Source: Mycolicibacterium iranicum
GTDB lineage: Bacteria; Actinomycetota; Actinomycetes; Mycobacteriales; Mycobacteriaceae
Assembly: GCF_001650495.1 (NCBI RefSeq)
Contig: NZ_LWCS01000013.1
Location: forward strand, 1-64,000
DNA: 64,000 nucleotides
Direction of reading: 5' to 3'
Positions within the stretch are counted from its first letter, which is position 1. The number at the start of each line of letters is the position of its first letter. Shown here one piece after another: positions 17,345 to 25,123 of this stretch. The translations under genes and the position numbers were made by a program. Under the pieces are notes generated by a model. The model saw nothing but the letters and a program-made list of their open reading frames with translations, was not told the origin of the DNA and did no database searches.

Positions 17345-17761
17345 ATGCCGCCGGCAGACCCGCAGATGTCGTCCCGCCCGTTCTTGCTCACATCCCGGGT
17401 TTTCGCTGTGGCCACGATCGTCGTGATAGTCGCGCTTTTCGGCACCGCGGGTGCGCTCGTACAGGCCGGCGAACTCAAGGAAGTTCACGGCGCTTCGGCG
17501 ATCGTGCTGCACGTCGTCACCGGCGGTCTCACCGTCGCGCTGGCAGGGCTTGCCTACAGCCGGGGGCGGGCCTGGTGGAGCGCGGTGGTCGCCGTCGTGA
17601 TCCTTGCGTTCTCCTTCGTGCAAGCGAGTCTCGGCGAAGGGCCGACACTCAGGTTTCACGTGGTCGGCTCGCTGGTGATTGTGATCGGGACAGTCTGGCT
17701 CACGGTGTGGTTGTTCTCGGCGGCCGCAACTCAGAACGGCGACGCACCCACGGGCGGCTAG
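17345..17761 (+). CDS. Four-helix membrane protein (DUF6220-like)
   Basis: 138 aa from ATG 17345 (GAGAGGACC upstream); the longer frame overlaps the divergent acetamidase. Four hydrophobic helices: VFAVATIVVIVALFG, IVLHVVTGGLTVALAG, AVVAVVILAFSFVQAS and VVGSLVIVIGTVWLTVW. Histidines near helix ends (EVHGASA, LHVVTG, RFHVVGS) recall four-helix heme or b561-like proteins, but heme binding is only a possibility. Function unknown. Confidence 0.7.
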   Translation: MPPADPQMSSRPFLLTSRVFAVATIVVIVALFGTAGALVQAGELKEVHGASAIVLHVVTGGLTVALAGLAYSRGRAWWSAVVAVVILAFSFVQASLGEGPTLRFHVVGSLVIVIGTVWLTVWLFSAAATQNGDAPTGG

Positions 17762-17895
17762 GCGATTCCCTGGACCAGAAGGTCGGTGCCGGGAACAACG
17801 GTGATGAAGTCACGCGCACGATCGTGTTTCACGGCGCCTCGATCGGAGAACCTGTTCTCTTGTCCACCCGCCGATGACGCTTGGAGGCTTCAGTC

Positions 17896-18051
17896 GTGGA
17901 GCAGAACAATCGCCCGCCCGCCACCCCGAAGGACGCCACGGAGGCCACCGAGGAGCAGCGCGAACTTCAAGAGAAGCTCGAACACACAGACGACGATCCG
18001 GACGCCCCGGCACGGACCCAGACATACCGCCAGATCCCGGATGAGAACTGA
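17896..18051 (+). CDS. Small acidic hydrophilic protein (51 aa)
   Basis: A 52-codon frame starting at GTG 17896 with GGAGG at 17883-17887. The peptide begins VEQNNRPPATPKDATEATEE, is rich in Glu, Gln and Asp, has no hydrophobic segment and ends RQIPDEN. Third-position GC is high, as in real genes nearby. It is probably disordered or a short coiled coil (EEQRELQEKLEH). No family is recognised. It is too short for most gene finders and stands 134 bp after the DUF6220-like gene. Confidence 0.6.
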   Translation: MEQNNRPPATPKDATEATEEQRELQEKLEHTDDDPDAPARTQTYRQIPDEN

Positions 18052-18183
18052 CACCCCTTACAGGCGTCTAGCAAATAAGTGACGAGGAGGTTTCGGCGGG
18101 TAGTTGATATCCGCGAAAGGCGCTCCCCACTCCGCTTACGCGAGGACTTTCCCCAGGCAAGTAATTCGCTGAATGGATAGCCT

Positions 18184-18411
18184 TCACGTGGCGTCGAGCG
18201 AGAGGTATCTGCCCGCCACGGGCGGGCTTGGCGTTGTGCACGCATCCGAGCCGAGGCGCGGGCCACGGCGGCGCCGAGGATCGCCGGCGACGACATCGTC
18301 CATCTGGTTAATAGCAGGCAAATCGAGCGTCGCGTCATTCTGTGCGAGCGCTCCGTCGTCGTTGGAGTCCGACGCAACGTCGATGCGGCCGCGGCCCGCG
18401 GGCACACCCAC
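18184..18411 (-). CDS. Possible small hypothetical protein
   Basis: 75 aa with a GTG start. Codon third positions are mostly G or C, which argues for coding, but there is no ribosome site and no recognisable family. The product is hydrophilic (DVASDSNDDGALAQNDATLD, then DPRRRRGPRLG). It could equally be a decayed gene or chance. Confidence 0.25.
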   Translation of the reverse strand: MGVPAGRGRIDVASDSNDDGALAQNDATLDLPAINQMDDVVAGDPRRRRGPRLGSDACTTPSPPVAGRYLSLDAT

Positions 18412-18479
18412 GGCGCCGTCCGGAGGCTGTGCACAAACTAAATTCTTCGCATACTGGACCGAATTACATAAGCGTTATT

Positions 18480-18504
18480 CATTCAGTTCGATATCCACTG
18501 AATG
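18480..18504. promoter_or_regulatory. Perfect inverted repeat upstream of DUF732 gene
   Basis: CATTCAGT (18480-18487), a 9-base spacer and ACTGAATG (18497-18504) form a perfect dyad in an AT-rich stretch about 95 bp before the start at 18598. The arms are 17 bp centre to centre, fitting a dimeric repressor or activator. The cognate regulator is unknown. Confidence 0.45.
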
Positions 18505-18597
18505 CACATTTCTCACGCGCTTTTGGGCAAAAGGCGCCACCGCCGCTTCGGCTGGCGTAGCGTATCGCCGTCAGCAAACCACGAAGGAGGCACGCGC

Positions 18598-18894
18598 ATG
18601 CGCAGCAAGATGATTTTCACAGCGGCCGTCGCCGCTGCCGGGCTCGCTACGGCGCTGGCGACACCGGCCTTGGCGCAGGACACCAATGAGGTCTTCATCT
18701 CGGCACTCGAGAGCCAGGGCATCCCGTTCTCCAGCGCCGACAACGCCATCGAGTTGGCACAGGCGGTGTGCGAGTACGCCGCGGCGGGGCAGGACAAGAC
18801 CCAGATTGCGATCGAGATCATGGAGCCCGCGGGCTGGACCCCTGAGCAGAGCGGCTTCTTCGTCGGTGCCGCGACGCAGTCCTACTGCCCATAG
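18598..18894 (+). CDS. DUF732 secreted protein
   Basis: 98 aa from ATG 18598, with a strong GAAGGAGG upstream. The signal peptide is about 26 residues (ending ALAQD). The mature DUF732 domain has TNEVFISALESQGIPFSS, AVCEYAAAG and GAATQSYCP, with the two conserved Cys. It resembles the protein at 10142. The role of the family is unknown. A strong hairpin follows at 18920-18953. Confidence 0.88.
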   Translation: MRSKMIFTAAVAAAGLATALATPALAQDTNEVFISALESQGIPFSSADNAIELAQAVCEYAAAGQDKTQIAIEIMEPAGWTPEQSGFFVGAATQSYCP

Positions 18895-18919
18895 GGATCT
18901 GCCAGGCACGACTACAGCG

Positions 18920-18953
18920 CGACCCGCAGATGGACGCTCATGTCTGCGGGTCG
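18920..18953 (+). terminator. Terminator-like hairpin
   Basis: 11-bp perfect stem, CGACCCGCAGA (18920-18930) and TCTGCGGGTCG (18943-18953), loop of 12. It has no U tract, as is usual in mycobacteria. It ends the DUF732 transcript and may also serve the convergent DUF2752 gene. Confidence 0.65.
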
Positions 18954-19023
18954 TGTCACGTCGCAGTGCAGCGGTCGTGGTGTATGCCGGTCGGGAGGAG
19001 TGCCATTCGACTGGCCGGACCAG

Positions 19024-19446
19024 TCACACCCGCAGCGCGGTGAAGGGCTCAAAAGGCAGAATTCGCAACACAAACCACACCACGACGACACCGAGTGTCA
19101 CGGACGCGGCCCACCGGTGGTGTTGCCAGGAGTAGATTTTGCGGTCGACGAGGCGACCATAGGTCCATACGGCGAACGCCACGAGGAGGAAGCCGAGTGC
19201 CATGACCGCAAGGGCGTTGAACCGCAGCGCGGACATGACGTCGCCGTGGAGTAGCGAATAGATCGTGCGCAGCGTCCCGCACCCGGGACAATCAATGCCG
19301 AGAAGGGATTTCGTCGGGCACATCGGAAGGATGCCGCCCGGGGTCGTCGGATCCGCGACCCACACGACGGCACACGCACCCGCCGCCACGGCGCCCACGA
19401 GGAGTGGGCCACCGAGGCGGACGGGAGCGGATTGCCTGACCTGCAA
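19024..19446 (-). CDS. DUF2752 membrane protein
   Basis: 140 aa from a probable TTG at 19446, just after the stop of the gene before it (19452); the frame extends further but would overlap that gene heavily. Three hydrophobic segments and the signature CPTKSLLGIDCPGCGTLRTIYSLLHGD identify DUF2752. The CPGCG motif suggests metal or disulfide chemistry, but function is unknown. It follows a CD225/dispanin gene, and the two are often neighbours in actinobacteria, probably as an operon. Confidence 0.8.
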   Translation of the reverse strand: MQVRQSAPVRLGGPLLVGAVAAGACAVVWVADPTTPGGILPMCPTKSLLGIDCPGCGTLRTIYSLLHGDVMSALRFNALAVMALGFLLVAFAVWTYGRLVDRKIYSWQHHRWAASVTLGVVVVWFVLRILPFEPFTALRV

Positions 19447-19451
19447 GGCGA

Positions 19452-19793
19452 TCAGTACGACGAGGTGTCGAAGTCCATGCTGAGGGCGCCGACGGCGATC
19501 AGGATGCCGTAGATGATCACAAAGATGACCCAGGCGACCACGCTCCAGATGGCCCACTTCTTCGCTGCCGCGGCCGACGCCTGCGCCTCTGCGTAACGGC
19601 CCTGCGACCAGAGACCGTTGACCTGAGCGGCTTTGACGATCGACACGATGCCGAACGGCAGACAACAGAAGATCGTCGTCAGGATGCCGAGTACCAGGTT
19701 GTTGCTCGGCTGCGGGCCCACTGGCTGCTGCGGAGGCAGGCCACCACCACCCGGAGGAGGCGGAGGCGGATAGTTGCCGGGCGGTTGTGTCAT
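19452..19793 (-). CDS. CD225/dispanin family membrane protein
   Basis: 113 aa from ATG 19793 with GAGGAG six bases upstream. A Pro/Gly-rich N-terminus (NYPPPPPPGGGGLPPQQP) is followed by the CD225 signature NNLVLGILTTIFCCLPFGIVSIVKAAQVNGLWSQG (quoted here in the one-letter code of its first helix and loop only in part), a charged loop (RYAEAQASAAAAKKW) and a second helix. Bacterial dispanins are of unknown function; eukaryotic relatives (IFITM) affect membrane fusion. It is probably cotranscribed with the DUF2752 gene. Confidence 0.85.
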   Translation of the reverse strand: MTQPPGNYPPPPPPGGGGLPPQQPVGPQPSNNLVLGILTTIFCCLPFGIVSIVKAAQVNGLWSQGRYAEAQASAAAAKKWAIWSVVAWVIFVIIYGILIAVGALSMDFDTSSY

Positions 19794-20016
19794 GTCGGAC
19801 TCCTCAAAGGCCAAGTAGTAGCTCAGAAAAGCGAGCTAAGGGTACCCGACAAGATCAACGCAGAAGTGGCAAATTCGCACTGATCAGAGATTTTTCCCGA
19901 GCATTCACTCGCCGGGCGGGTCCACCTGGAAGATCCTCGTCGGTTCACCGACATAGAGGCGGCCTCAAGGACCCGAACCAGCAACGCACTCAACGCCACT
20001 CGCGATCGATGCCGCC

Positions 20017-21333
20017 TCAGTCTTTCGGATCCGGTTCGGCCGGCATTCGCCCGCGCAGGCTGTCGTAGATCGGTATCGACCCCAGGGCCCGTGCAGTCAA
20101 GAGGGCCGACACCGTGGCTGCCACAGCCGGAATCGCGACCGATGTCGTCGCCGTCATCTCGATCACGATGGCGATCCCGGTCAGCGGGGCTCGGACCGAT
20201 GCGGCGAAAAACGCTGTCATTCCGACGATCGCCATCGGAATTGCCAGGAATGTCGTGTCGTCGGGCCACACCGCGGCGAAGCATCCGGTGAAGACGAAAC
20301 CCCATAGCGCACCGAGCGCCAGCAGTGGGGCGAACAGTCCGCCCGGCACCGCCGCCGAGTAGCTCAGCGGGCCGCTGAAGAACCGCGCCGCAAGCAATCC
20401 CACTGCCGCCCACAGCACGAACTGATGCCCGTCGAGGATCATCTGTGTCAGGGCATCCCCGTCGCCCACCGTCAGCGGTGCCACACACAGCGCCGCGCCG
20501 ATCACGGCCCCGATTGCCGTCGCCTTGAATGGTGCCGGTATCCGCGGCAACGCGGCGACGTGGTCACCGAGCCACAGGACCACGACGTTGTATCCGGCCC
20601 CGAGTACGCCGGTGAGCACCCCGAAGACGACGAACAGCGGAAGCCATGCGAGATCCGGCGTCGCGACGCGATCCACCTCGAAGTCGGGGTGATTGCCCAG
20701 CAGTACGCGAGATACGACGATCGCGGCAGCGGCGGCGAGGACGGTGGGCAGCACGATGCGCAGCCGCAGCGACTTCGTCACCTCCTCGAGGGTGAACAGC
20801 ACCCCGGCTATCGGAGCATTGAAGGCGACGGCGAGGCCCGCGCCGGCGAGCGCAACCTCGACTGTGCGCGCGTCGCGATCGCGCAACCGGGTGCGCCGCG
20901 CCGCCTCGGCACCGACGGCGGCGCCCATGTGGACCGTCGGCCCTTCTCGCCCCAGGACCAGACCCGCGCCGATGGCGAGGACACCACCGACGAACCGTGC
21001 CGGGAGCACACTGATTCTCGGCGGACGTGCCTCTCCGAGGAAGACTGCTTCGACATGTGGGATCCCACTGCCCACAGCTTGGGGTTCCCACCGCACCAGC
21101 AGGCCCGCGATGGTCGCGCAGACGGCGGCGGCGGCGATCGGAATCAGCCAGCCCGGCCCGGGCAGTCGCAGCGCCCACTCGACGAGATCGGAACGCACGC
21201 CCTCGGCTGCTTGCAAACACCAACGGAAGGCGGCGCCCACGACACCGAATATCGCCCCCGCCAGAGTCGCAGCCAGGCAGACGAGCACGATGGCGCGCCC
21301 ACGATGTCCGTCGCTACCGTGGCCAACAGGCAC
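20017..21333 (-). CDS. ClC-family chloride channel / Cl-/H+ antiporter
   Basis: 438 aa with many hydrophobic helices. The selectivity motifs are present: GSGIP (88-92), GREGP (128-132, gating Glu130) and GGLFAP in the second half. The inner proton-glutamate region reads FTLEEVTKS, and a Tyr near the C-terminus (PIYDSL) can complete the Cl- site. Presence of both glutamates favours an antiporter over a channel. No CBS domains are attached. The gene is monocistronic, with a 200-bp featureless gap to the CD225 gene. Confidence 0.88.
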   Translation of the reverse strand: MPVGHGSDGHRGRAIVLVCLAATLAGAIFGVVGAAFRWCLQAAEGVRSDLVEWALRLPGPGWLIPIAAAAVCATIAGLLVRWEPQAVGSGIPHVEAVFLGEARPPRISVLPARFVGGVLAIGAGLVLGREGPTVHMGAAVGAEAARRTRLRDRDARTVEVALAGAGLAVAFNAPIAGVLFTLEEVTKSLRLRIVLPTVLAAAAAIVVSRVLLGNHPDFEVDRVATPDLAWLPLFVVFGVLTGVLGAGYNVVVLWLGDHVAALPRIPAPFKATAIGAVIGAALCVAPLTVGDGDALTQMILDGHQFVLWAAVGLLAARFFSGPLSYSAAVPGGLFAPLLALGALWGFVFTGCFAAVWPDDTTFLAIPMAIVGMTAFFAASVRAPLTGIAIVIEMTATTSVAIPAVAATVSALLTARALGSIPIYDSLRGRMPAEPDPKD

Positions 21334-21422
21334 GAGTCGTCGTTCTCCTTCACCACTGGACGGCCGAGCCTACAGTCTGGCGCATCAGAGAACCGTCGTG
21401 TCCGAGCATCGGAGGCCAACCA

Positions 21423-22205
21423 GTGAACAGCACACCACCGAGCCCGGAACCGGACTATCCGCAGATGGCTGCGACCCGCGGACGCATCGAGCCGGTTCCA
21501 CGCCGAGTGCGGGGGTTCCTGGGTGACCAACTGGTGTTCGACACCATGTCGGCCCGCTACGTGTGGGAGGTGCCGTATTACCCGCAGTATTACGTCCCGC
21601 TGGCTGACGTGGTGCCCGGCCTACTACGCGACGACGGTCGTCCCCAGCGGATCCAGTTCGGTCCGTCGCGCATGTTCTCGTTGGTCGGTGGCAGTGGTAC
21701 GGCGACATCGGCGGCACGGGTATTCGACGCGGGAGACAGCCCGGTGGCCGGTTTGGTGAAGTTCGAGTGGAAGGCGCTCAGCTGGTTCGAAGAGGACGAG
21801 CCCATCTACGGGCATCCGCGTAATCCCTACGTGCGCGTCGATGCGCTGCGCTCACACCGTCATGTCATCGTCGCACTCGAAGGAGTCACCCTCGCCGACA
21901 CTCACAGCCCTGTCATGGTTTTCGAAACCGGTCTGCCGACAAGGTATTACATCGATCGCACCGCCGTCGCGTTCGAGCACCTGGTGCCCACCGACACGCA
22001 GACTCTCTGCCCTTACAAGGGCGTGACGTCGCACTATTGGTCGGTGCGGGTCGGTGACACGGTGCACCCCGACCTCGCCTGGACTTATGAGACGCCGCTA
22101 CTCGCCGTCGCCCCGATCGCGAACCTGGTCGCGTTCTACAACGAGAAGGTCGACATCACCGTCGACGGCGTCGACGTGGGCCGGCCGAGGACCCACTTCG
22201 GCTAG
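21423..22205 (+). CDS. DUF427 domain protein
   Basis: 260 aa from GTG 21423 with GGAGG seven bases upstream. Two DUF427-like beta-rich units can be seen: one around GQLVFDT-type sequence GDQLVFDTMSARYVWEVPYYPQYYVP, the second around GVTLADTHSPVMVFETGLPTRYYI, ending CPYKGVTSHYWSVRVGD. DUF427 proteins adopt a small barrel-like fold; some mycobacterial members have been proposed as nucleotide-related hydrolases, but function is not established. The 3' end overlaps the convergent GNAT gene by 4 bp. Confidence 0.8.
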   Translation: MNSTPPSPEPDYPQMAATRGRIEPVPRRVRGFLGDQLVFDTMSARYVWEVPYYPQYYVPLADVVPGLLRDDGRPQRIQFGPSRMFSLVGGSGTATSAARVFDAGDSPVAGLVKFEWKALSWFEEDEPIYGHPRNPYVRVDALRSHRHVIVALEGVTLADTHSPVMVFETGLPTRYYIDRTAVAFEHLVPTDTQTLCPYKGVTSHYWSVRVGDTVHPDLAWTYETPLLAVAPIANLVAFYNEKVDITVDGVDVGRPRTHFG

Positions 22206-22513
22206 CGCCGGTCGGTGATGTCTGCGTACTCCGGGTGTTTGTCGATGTACTCGGCGACCATCCAGCAGGTGGGGACGATGCGGAGCCCGTCGGCGCGTGT
22301 GATGCGCAGCGCTTCGGCAACGAGAATGGTCGCCAGGCCGCGACCCTGGAATTCGGGCTGCACCTCGGTGTGGGGGAAGACCCGTCTGCCGTCACCGTCG
22401 TGGAAGTCGGCCAGGCCGACGGTGCGACCCTCGACCGCGATCACGAAGCGCCCCGGTTCTCGCGTCACGGTCGTCGCGGCACCCGTGCGGTCGGGAGGCG
22501 TCTGGGAGGTCAT
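22202..22513 (-). CDS. GNAT-family N-acetyltransferase (small, COG2388 type)
   Basis: 103 aa. The compact GNAT fold is seen in FHDGDGRRVFPHTEVQPEFQGRGLA, where QGRGLA is the acetyl-CoA pyrophosphate loop, followed by LVAEALRITRADGLRIVPTCWMVAEYI. It matches the YjdJ-type short acetyltransferases, whose substrates are unknown. Its stop overlaps the convergent DUF427 gene by 4 bp. Confidence 0.85.
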   Translation of the reverse strand: MTSQTPPDRTGAATTVTREPGRFVIAVEGRTVGLADFHDGDGRRVFPHTEVQPEFQGRGLATILVAEALRITRADGLRIVPTCWMVAEYIDKHPEYADITDRR

Positions 22514-22569
22514 ACCCCTACGGTAGATGTGTTTCGGGCTCGGTGCGAAAACCCTTCGTGGGTAGGATG

Positions 22570-23424
22570 TTACTGCTTGTAGAACTTGTACCAGGCGGTG
22601 ATGTAGATACCCATGGCCGATATGAGCGCGATGAGGACCCACAGCACGACCGCCTGATCGATCCACGCTCCCGGCGGCGGGGCACCCGGCAGGATGTTGC
22701 GCAACGGCACGACGGCGAACAGCATCGCGGCGAACCAGGTACACAGCGGCGGCAGGAATTGCCTCTTCCCGCGGATGGTTTCGATGGCCACCACCAGGGC
22801 CATCGCGGGCAGCGCGATAAGGACCAGGCAGATACCCAAATCGAAGGCCAGCGTTCCGCGTTGGCGGCTCAACTTCACGATTGTCGCCGGCGGTTCGGCG
22901 TCCGTCTGCTGCACCTCGACGTTCCATCCCTCGATCTGTCCGCTTATTCGAACCTCGGCGGGCAGGACGGTGCGGTCGTCACCCGACCCTACGAGGACGT
23001 CCGCGGTGACCGGTTTGGTGGTGTAGGTGTCGAAGGGCCAGCTGTCGGCATCGCCCTGCGCCTCGATCGTCGCGTCGATGCTGCCGGGCGTCTGCCCCTT
23101 CGGAAACTTCAGTTCACCGAGATCGACCCACGGGTACAGGCGGACAGCGATATCGGTGTTGAGCACACCCAACGCCGGATCGACGAACCGCTCGGGGGCG
23201 ACCAGCAGCACGCTGATCTCGAGTTCGTTGGATGCGGTGTGCAGCGTCCCCAAGTCGATCGAGACGACGGGTTCGGCCGCGGGCGTCGGGTCGAACGCCC
23301 GCTCAGGCGGGTAGGAGCTGCTGACCCACCAGTACCCGACGAGAGAGGCGACATAGAGCAGCCCGACGATTGCGAGACTTGACGTGAGACGGAGACGGGA
23401 ACGAACACGACGGTCATCCTGCAC
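22570..23424 (-). CDS. DUF4436 membrane protein
   Basis: 284 aa from GTG 23424. One N-terminal helix (LAIVGLLYVASLVGYWWVS) is followed by a beta-rich extracytoplasmic domain (about 45-185, with SIDATIEAQGDADSWPFDTYTT) and three C-terminal helices (FDLGICLVLIALPAMALVV, FAAMLFAVVPLRN, VVLWVLIALISAMGIYI). This is the DUF4436 plan. Function unknown. The next gene on the strand is 125 bp upstream. Confidence 0.8.
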   Translation of the reverse strand: MQDDRRVRSRLRLTSSLAIVGLLYVASLVGYWWVSSSYPPERAFDPTPAAEPVVSIDLGTLHTASNELEISVLLVAPERFVDPALGVLNTDIAVRLYPWVDLGELKFPKGQTPGSIDATIEAQGDADSWPFDTYTTKPVTADVLVGSGDDRTVLPAEVRISGQIEGWNVEVQQTDAEPPATIVKLSRQRGTLAFDLGICLVLIALPAMALVVAIETIRGKRQFLPPLCTWFAAMLFAVVPLRNILPGAPPPGAWIDQAVVLWVLIALISAMGIYITAWYKFYKQ

Positions 23425-23548
23425 TGTCAGGATGCTAGCGGCACCAACACGTTCACGCGCAAGAGATCGAGCGCGGCATTCTGCAATCTCGACTTGCGCG
23501 TACGGGTGGTTGCGCAGACACCAGCGGCTGCAGCGATGCCGCCAGGGA

Positions 23549-23926
23549 TCACCCCTTGGGGCGGCTCGCCCGATGGGCGGCGCGTTCGGCGGTCACGAGG
23601 TCGACGGTATCTCCGACATCGACTGTGACGATGTCCTCGTGCTGCGGCGCGGTGAAGGGCAGCTGAAGCAGACCGTAGAAGTCGCCCGTGTTGACGAACG
23701 TGTGCGCTCGGGCGAACAACGGCTGCACGTCGAATACCCGCACCCGCAGCTTCTCCCGGGTGAGTCTGCCGAGCTCCCTTCCTGATTCGGGATCGGTGAT
23801 CACCGGACCGGATTCGGAGTAGACGGCGAAAACCATGCCGGGCACGACTCCTGATTCGGCGCCACGATTGATGACGAGCGTGTAGTCGTCTTCGATCATC
23901 GCGACCTGTCCGGAGATCCCCCTCAC
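23549..23926 (-). CDS. Small beta-rich protein, FlgT-C-like
   Basis: 125 aa from GTG 23926, overlapping the stop of the upstream gene (GTGA). The sequence GQVAMIEDDYTLVINRGAES then GVVPGMVFAVYSESGPVITDP resembles the small barrel of FlgT C-terminal-like domains (INxGxxxGVxxGMxFxVY). It continues GRLTREKLRVRVFDVQPLFARA. No signal peptide. Translational coupling with the 242-aa membrane protein suggests a shared complex. Function unknown. Confidence 0.65.
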   Translation of the reverse strand: MRGISGQVAMIEDDYTLVINRGAESGVVPGMVFAVYSESGPVITDPESGRELGRLTREKLRVRVFDVQPLFARAHTFVNTGDFYGLLQLPFTAPQHEDIVTVDVGDTVDLVTAERAAHRASRPKG

Positions 23927-24651
23927 GAGGCCGCCAGTGAGGTGCTCTCTGGCGTCGGCGATTTCGAGAGCCCCGGTTGAATGCGCGGCCGCAGACCGTA
24001 GTCGTCGACCGACACCGGTTCATCGATGTGGCTGGCTGCAGCCTCTGTGCCGAGCGCGAGCTCGACGGCCGTCTTCGCCTGAAACAGCGCGATCACGGCC
24101 TGCTGGTGGCGCTCCGTGCCGAACGAGTTGAGTGCCAGGGTCAGCTTGTTGTCGACGTAGACGATCGAGCGCTCGAACTCGGACGGTTCCACCGAGTGTT
24201 CCTGCGCGGCTTGGCGTTCCGCGCCATTCCTGGTCAACCACCGGTGGCCGAGTGCGCCGAGGGTCACGGATGACACGGGAACAACCACGATGGCGCACAG
24301 CAGGCGGGCAGTTCCGGACAGCGCGATCGAACCGACGATCCCCAGCAGCATCAGGACTGCCAGGACGAAGAGGACCCGCAGCGCGGGCGGCACTGCGTCG
24401 AGCGCGCGCCACATCGTGGTGGCGACGCGTGCGCTGTAGCGCGCCACCTCGGCAAGCGCTTTGACCACGGTCGTGACGGCCGTGACCACGACCCCGCCCA
24501 AATCGTCGACCTGTTTCCTGCTGACCGACGGCACCGACCACGACCGCGCTCGGGTAGCGGCGGGCGTGGCCTGCTGTTGGGGAGCCGCCTGTGGGTCGCC
24601 CGAGGCGGGGGGACCCTTGTCCTCGTTGATCACATTGGAATCAGAAACCAC
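23923..24651 (-). CDS. Hypothetical membrane protein
   Basis: 242 aa from GTG 24651. An N-terminal Pro/Gln-rich disordered part (residues 1-45) and an amphipathic region precede two adjacent hydrophobic helices (LRVLFVLAVLMLLGIVGSI and LLCAIVVVPVSSVTLGALG). A helical soluble part follows (EFERSIVYVDNKLTLALNSF, IALFQAKTAVELALG). It has no named family. Its TGA overlaps the start of the FlgT-C-like gene, so the two act together. It is 57 bp downstream of another small gene. Confidence 0.65.
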   Translation of the reverse strand: MVSDSNVINEDKGPPASGDPQAAPQQQATPAATRARSWSVPSVSRKQVDDLGGVVVTAVTTVVKALAEVARYSARVATTMWRALDAVPPALRVLFVLAVLMLLGIVGSIALSGTARLLCAIVVVPVSSVTLGALGHRWLTRNGAERQAAQEHSVEPSEFERSIVYVDNKLTLALNSFGTERHQQAVIALFQAKTAVELALGTEAAASHIDEPVSVDDYGLRPRIQPGLSKSPTPESTSLAAS

Positions 24652-24708
24652 ATCCGTATCATGGCCGAATTCGGCGCATCCGGTGTCTTGGCGCGCCGCA
24701 GGATGGGG

Positions 24709-24972
24709 TCACAGACGATACATTTCCCTGGCCATCGCAGCGTGTTCGAAGTAGTCGGGTCGGCGTCGCGCGATTCGACGTCGCTCTACGCGGATCGCGA
24801 CGAGCTGCGCCCACCACTCGCGCACGATTCCGCGCTGGGCCGCCGCCGATGCGGCAGCGGAACCCAGCATCACTTCAGCGACGCTGATCACGGCGACGTC
24901 GGCAGGGCTTCGGGACAGGGTGTCCCCGCGCGTGTGGACGTCGGTATGCAGTGTGCAGGTGTGTTCGTTCAT
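24709..24972 (-). CDS. Small hypothetical protein
   Basis: 87 aa. Third codon positions are strongly GC-biased, supporting real coding. The sequence has a neutral helix (VAVISVAEVMLGSAAASAA) and a basic amphipathic C-terminus (QLVAIRVERRRIARRRPDYF). It may be the first gene of a three-gene unit with the two genes downstream. No family recognised. Confidence 0.5.
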   Translation of the reverse strand: MNEHTCTLHTDVHTRGDTLSRSPADVAVISVAEVMLGSAAASAAAQRGIVREWWAQLVAIRVERRRIARRRPDYFEHAAMAREMYRL

Positions 24973-25078
24973 GCCGACAAGCCTTGTCGGCGAAGCACAT
25001 GCACGCTTGGAGTGAGCGTGGAGATCATGTGGAGATTGGAGAATTCCCGCTGTCTTTATCCGGTGAGCGCAGACGAGC

Positions 25079-25106
25079 GCCCACCCCGCCGGACGGCGGG
25101 GTGGGC
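25079..25106 (-). terminator. Strong terminator hairpin after the first large secreted gene
   Basis: 12-bp perfect stem, GCCCACCCCGCC (25079-25090) and GGCGGGGTGGGC (25095-25106), with GGAC as loop, 18 bp after the stop codon of the minus-strand gene at 25124. Confidence 0.75.
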
Positions 25107-25123
25107 GACAGTCACCGAACCTG

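Larger units (their letters stand above)
18052..18597. other. 545-bp region with AT-rich promoter zone
   Basis: The left part is GC-rich with a possible small minus-strand frame (18184-18411). The right part (18430-18530) is AT-rich and carries a perfect inverted repeat at 18480-18504. It is the promoter region of the DUF732 gene at 18598. No RNA gene is recognised. Confidence 0.5.
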
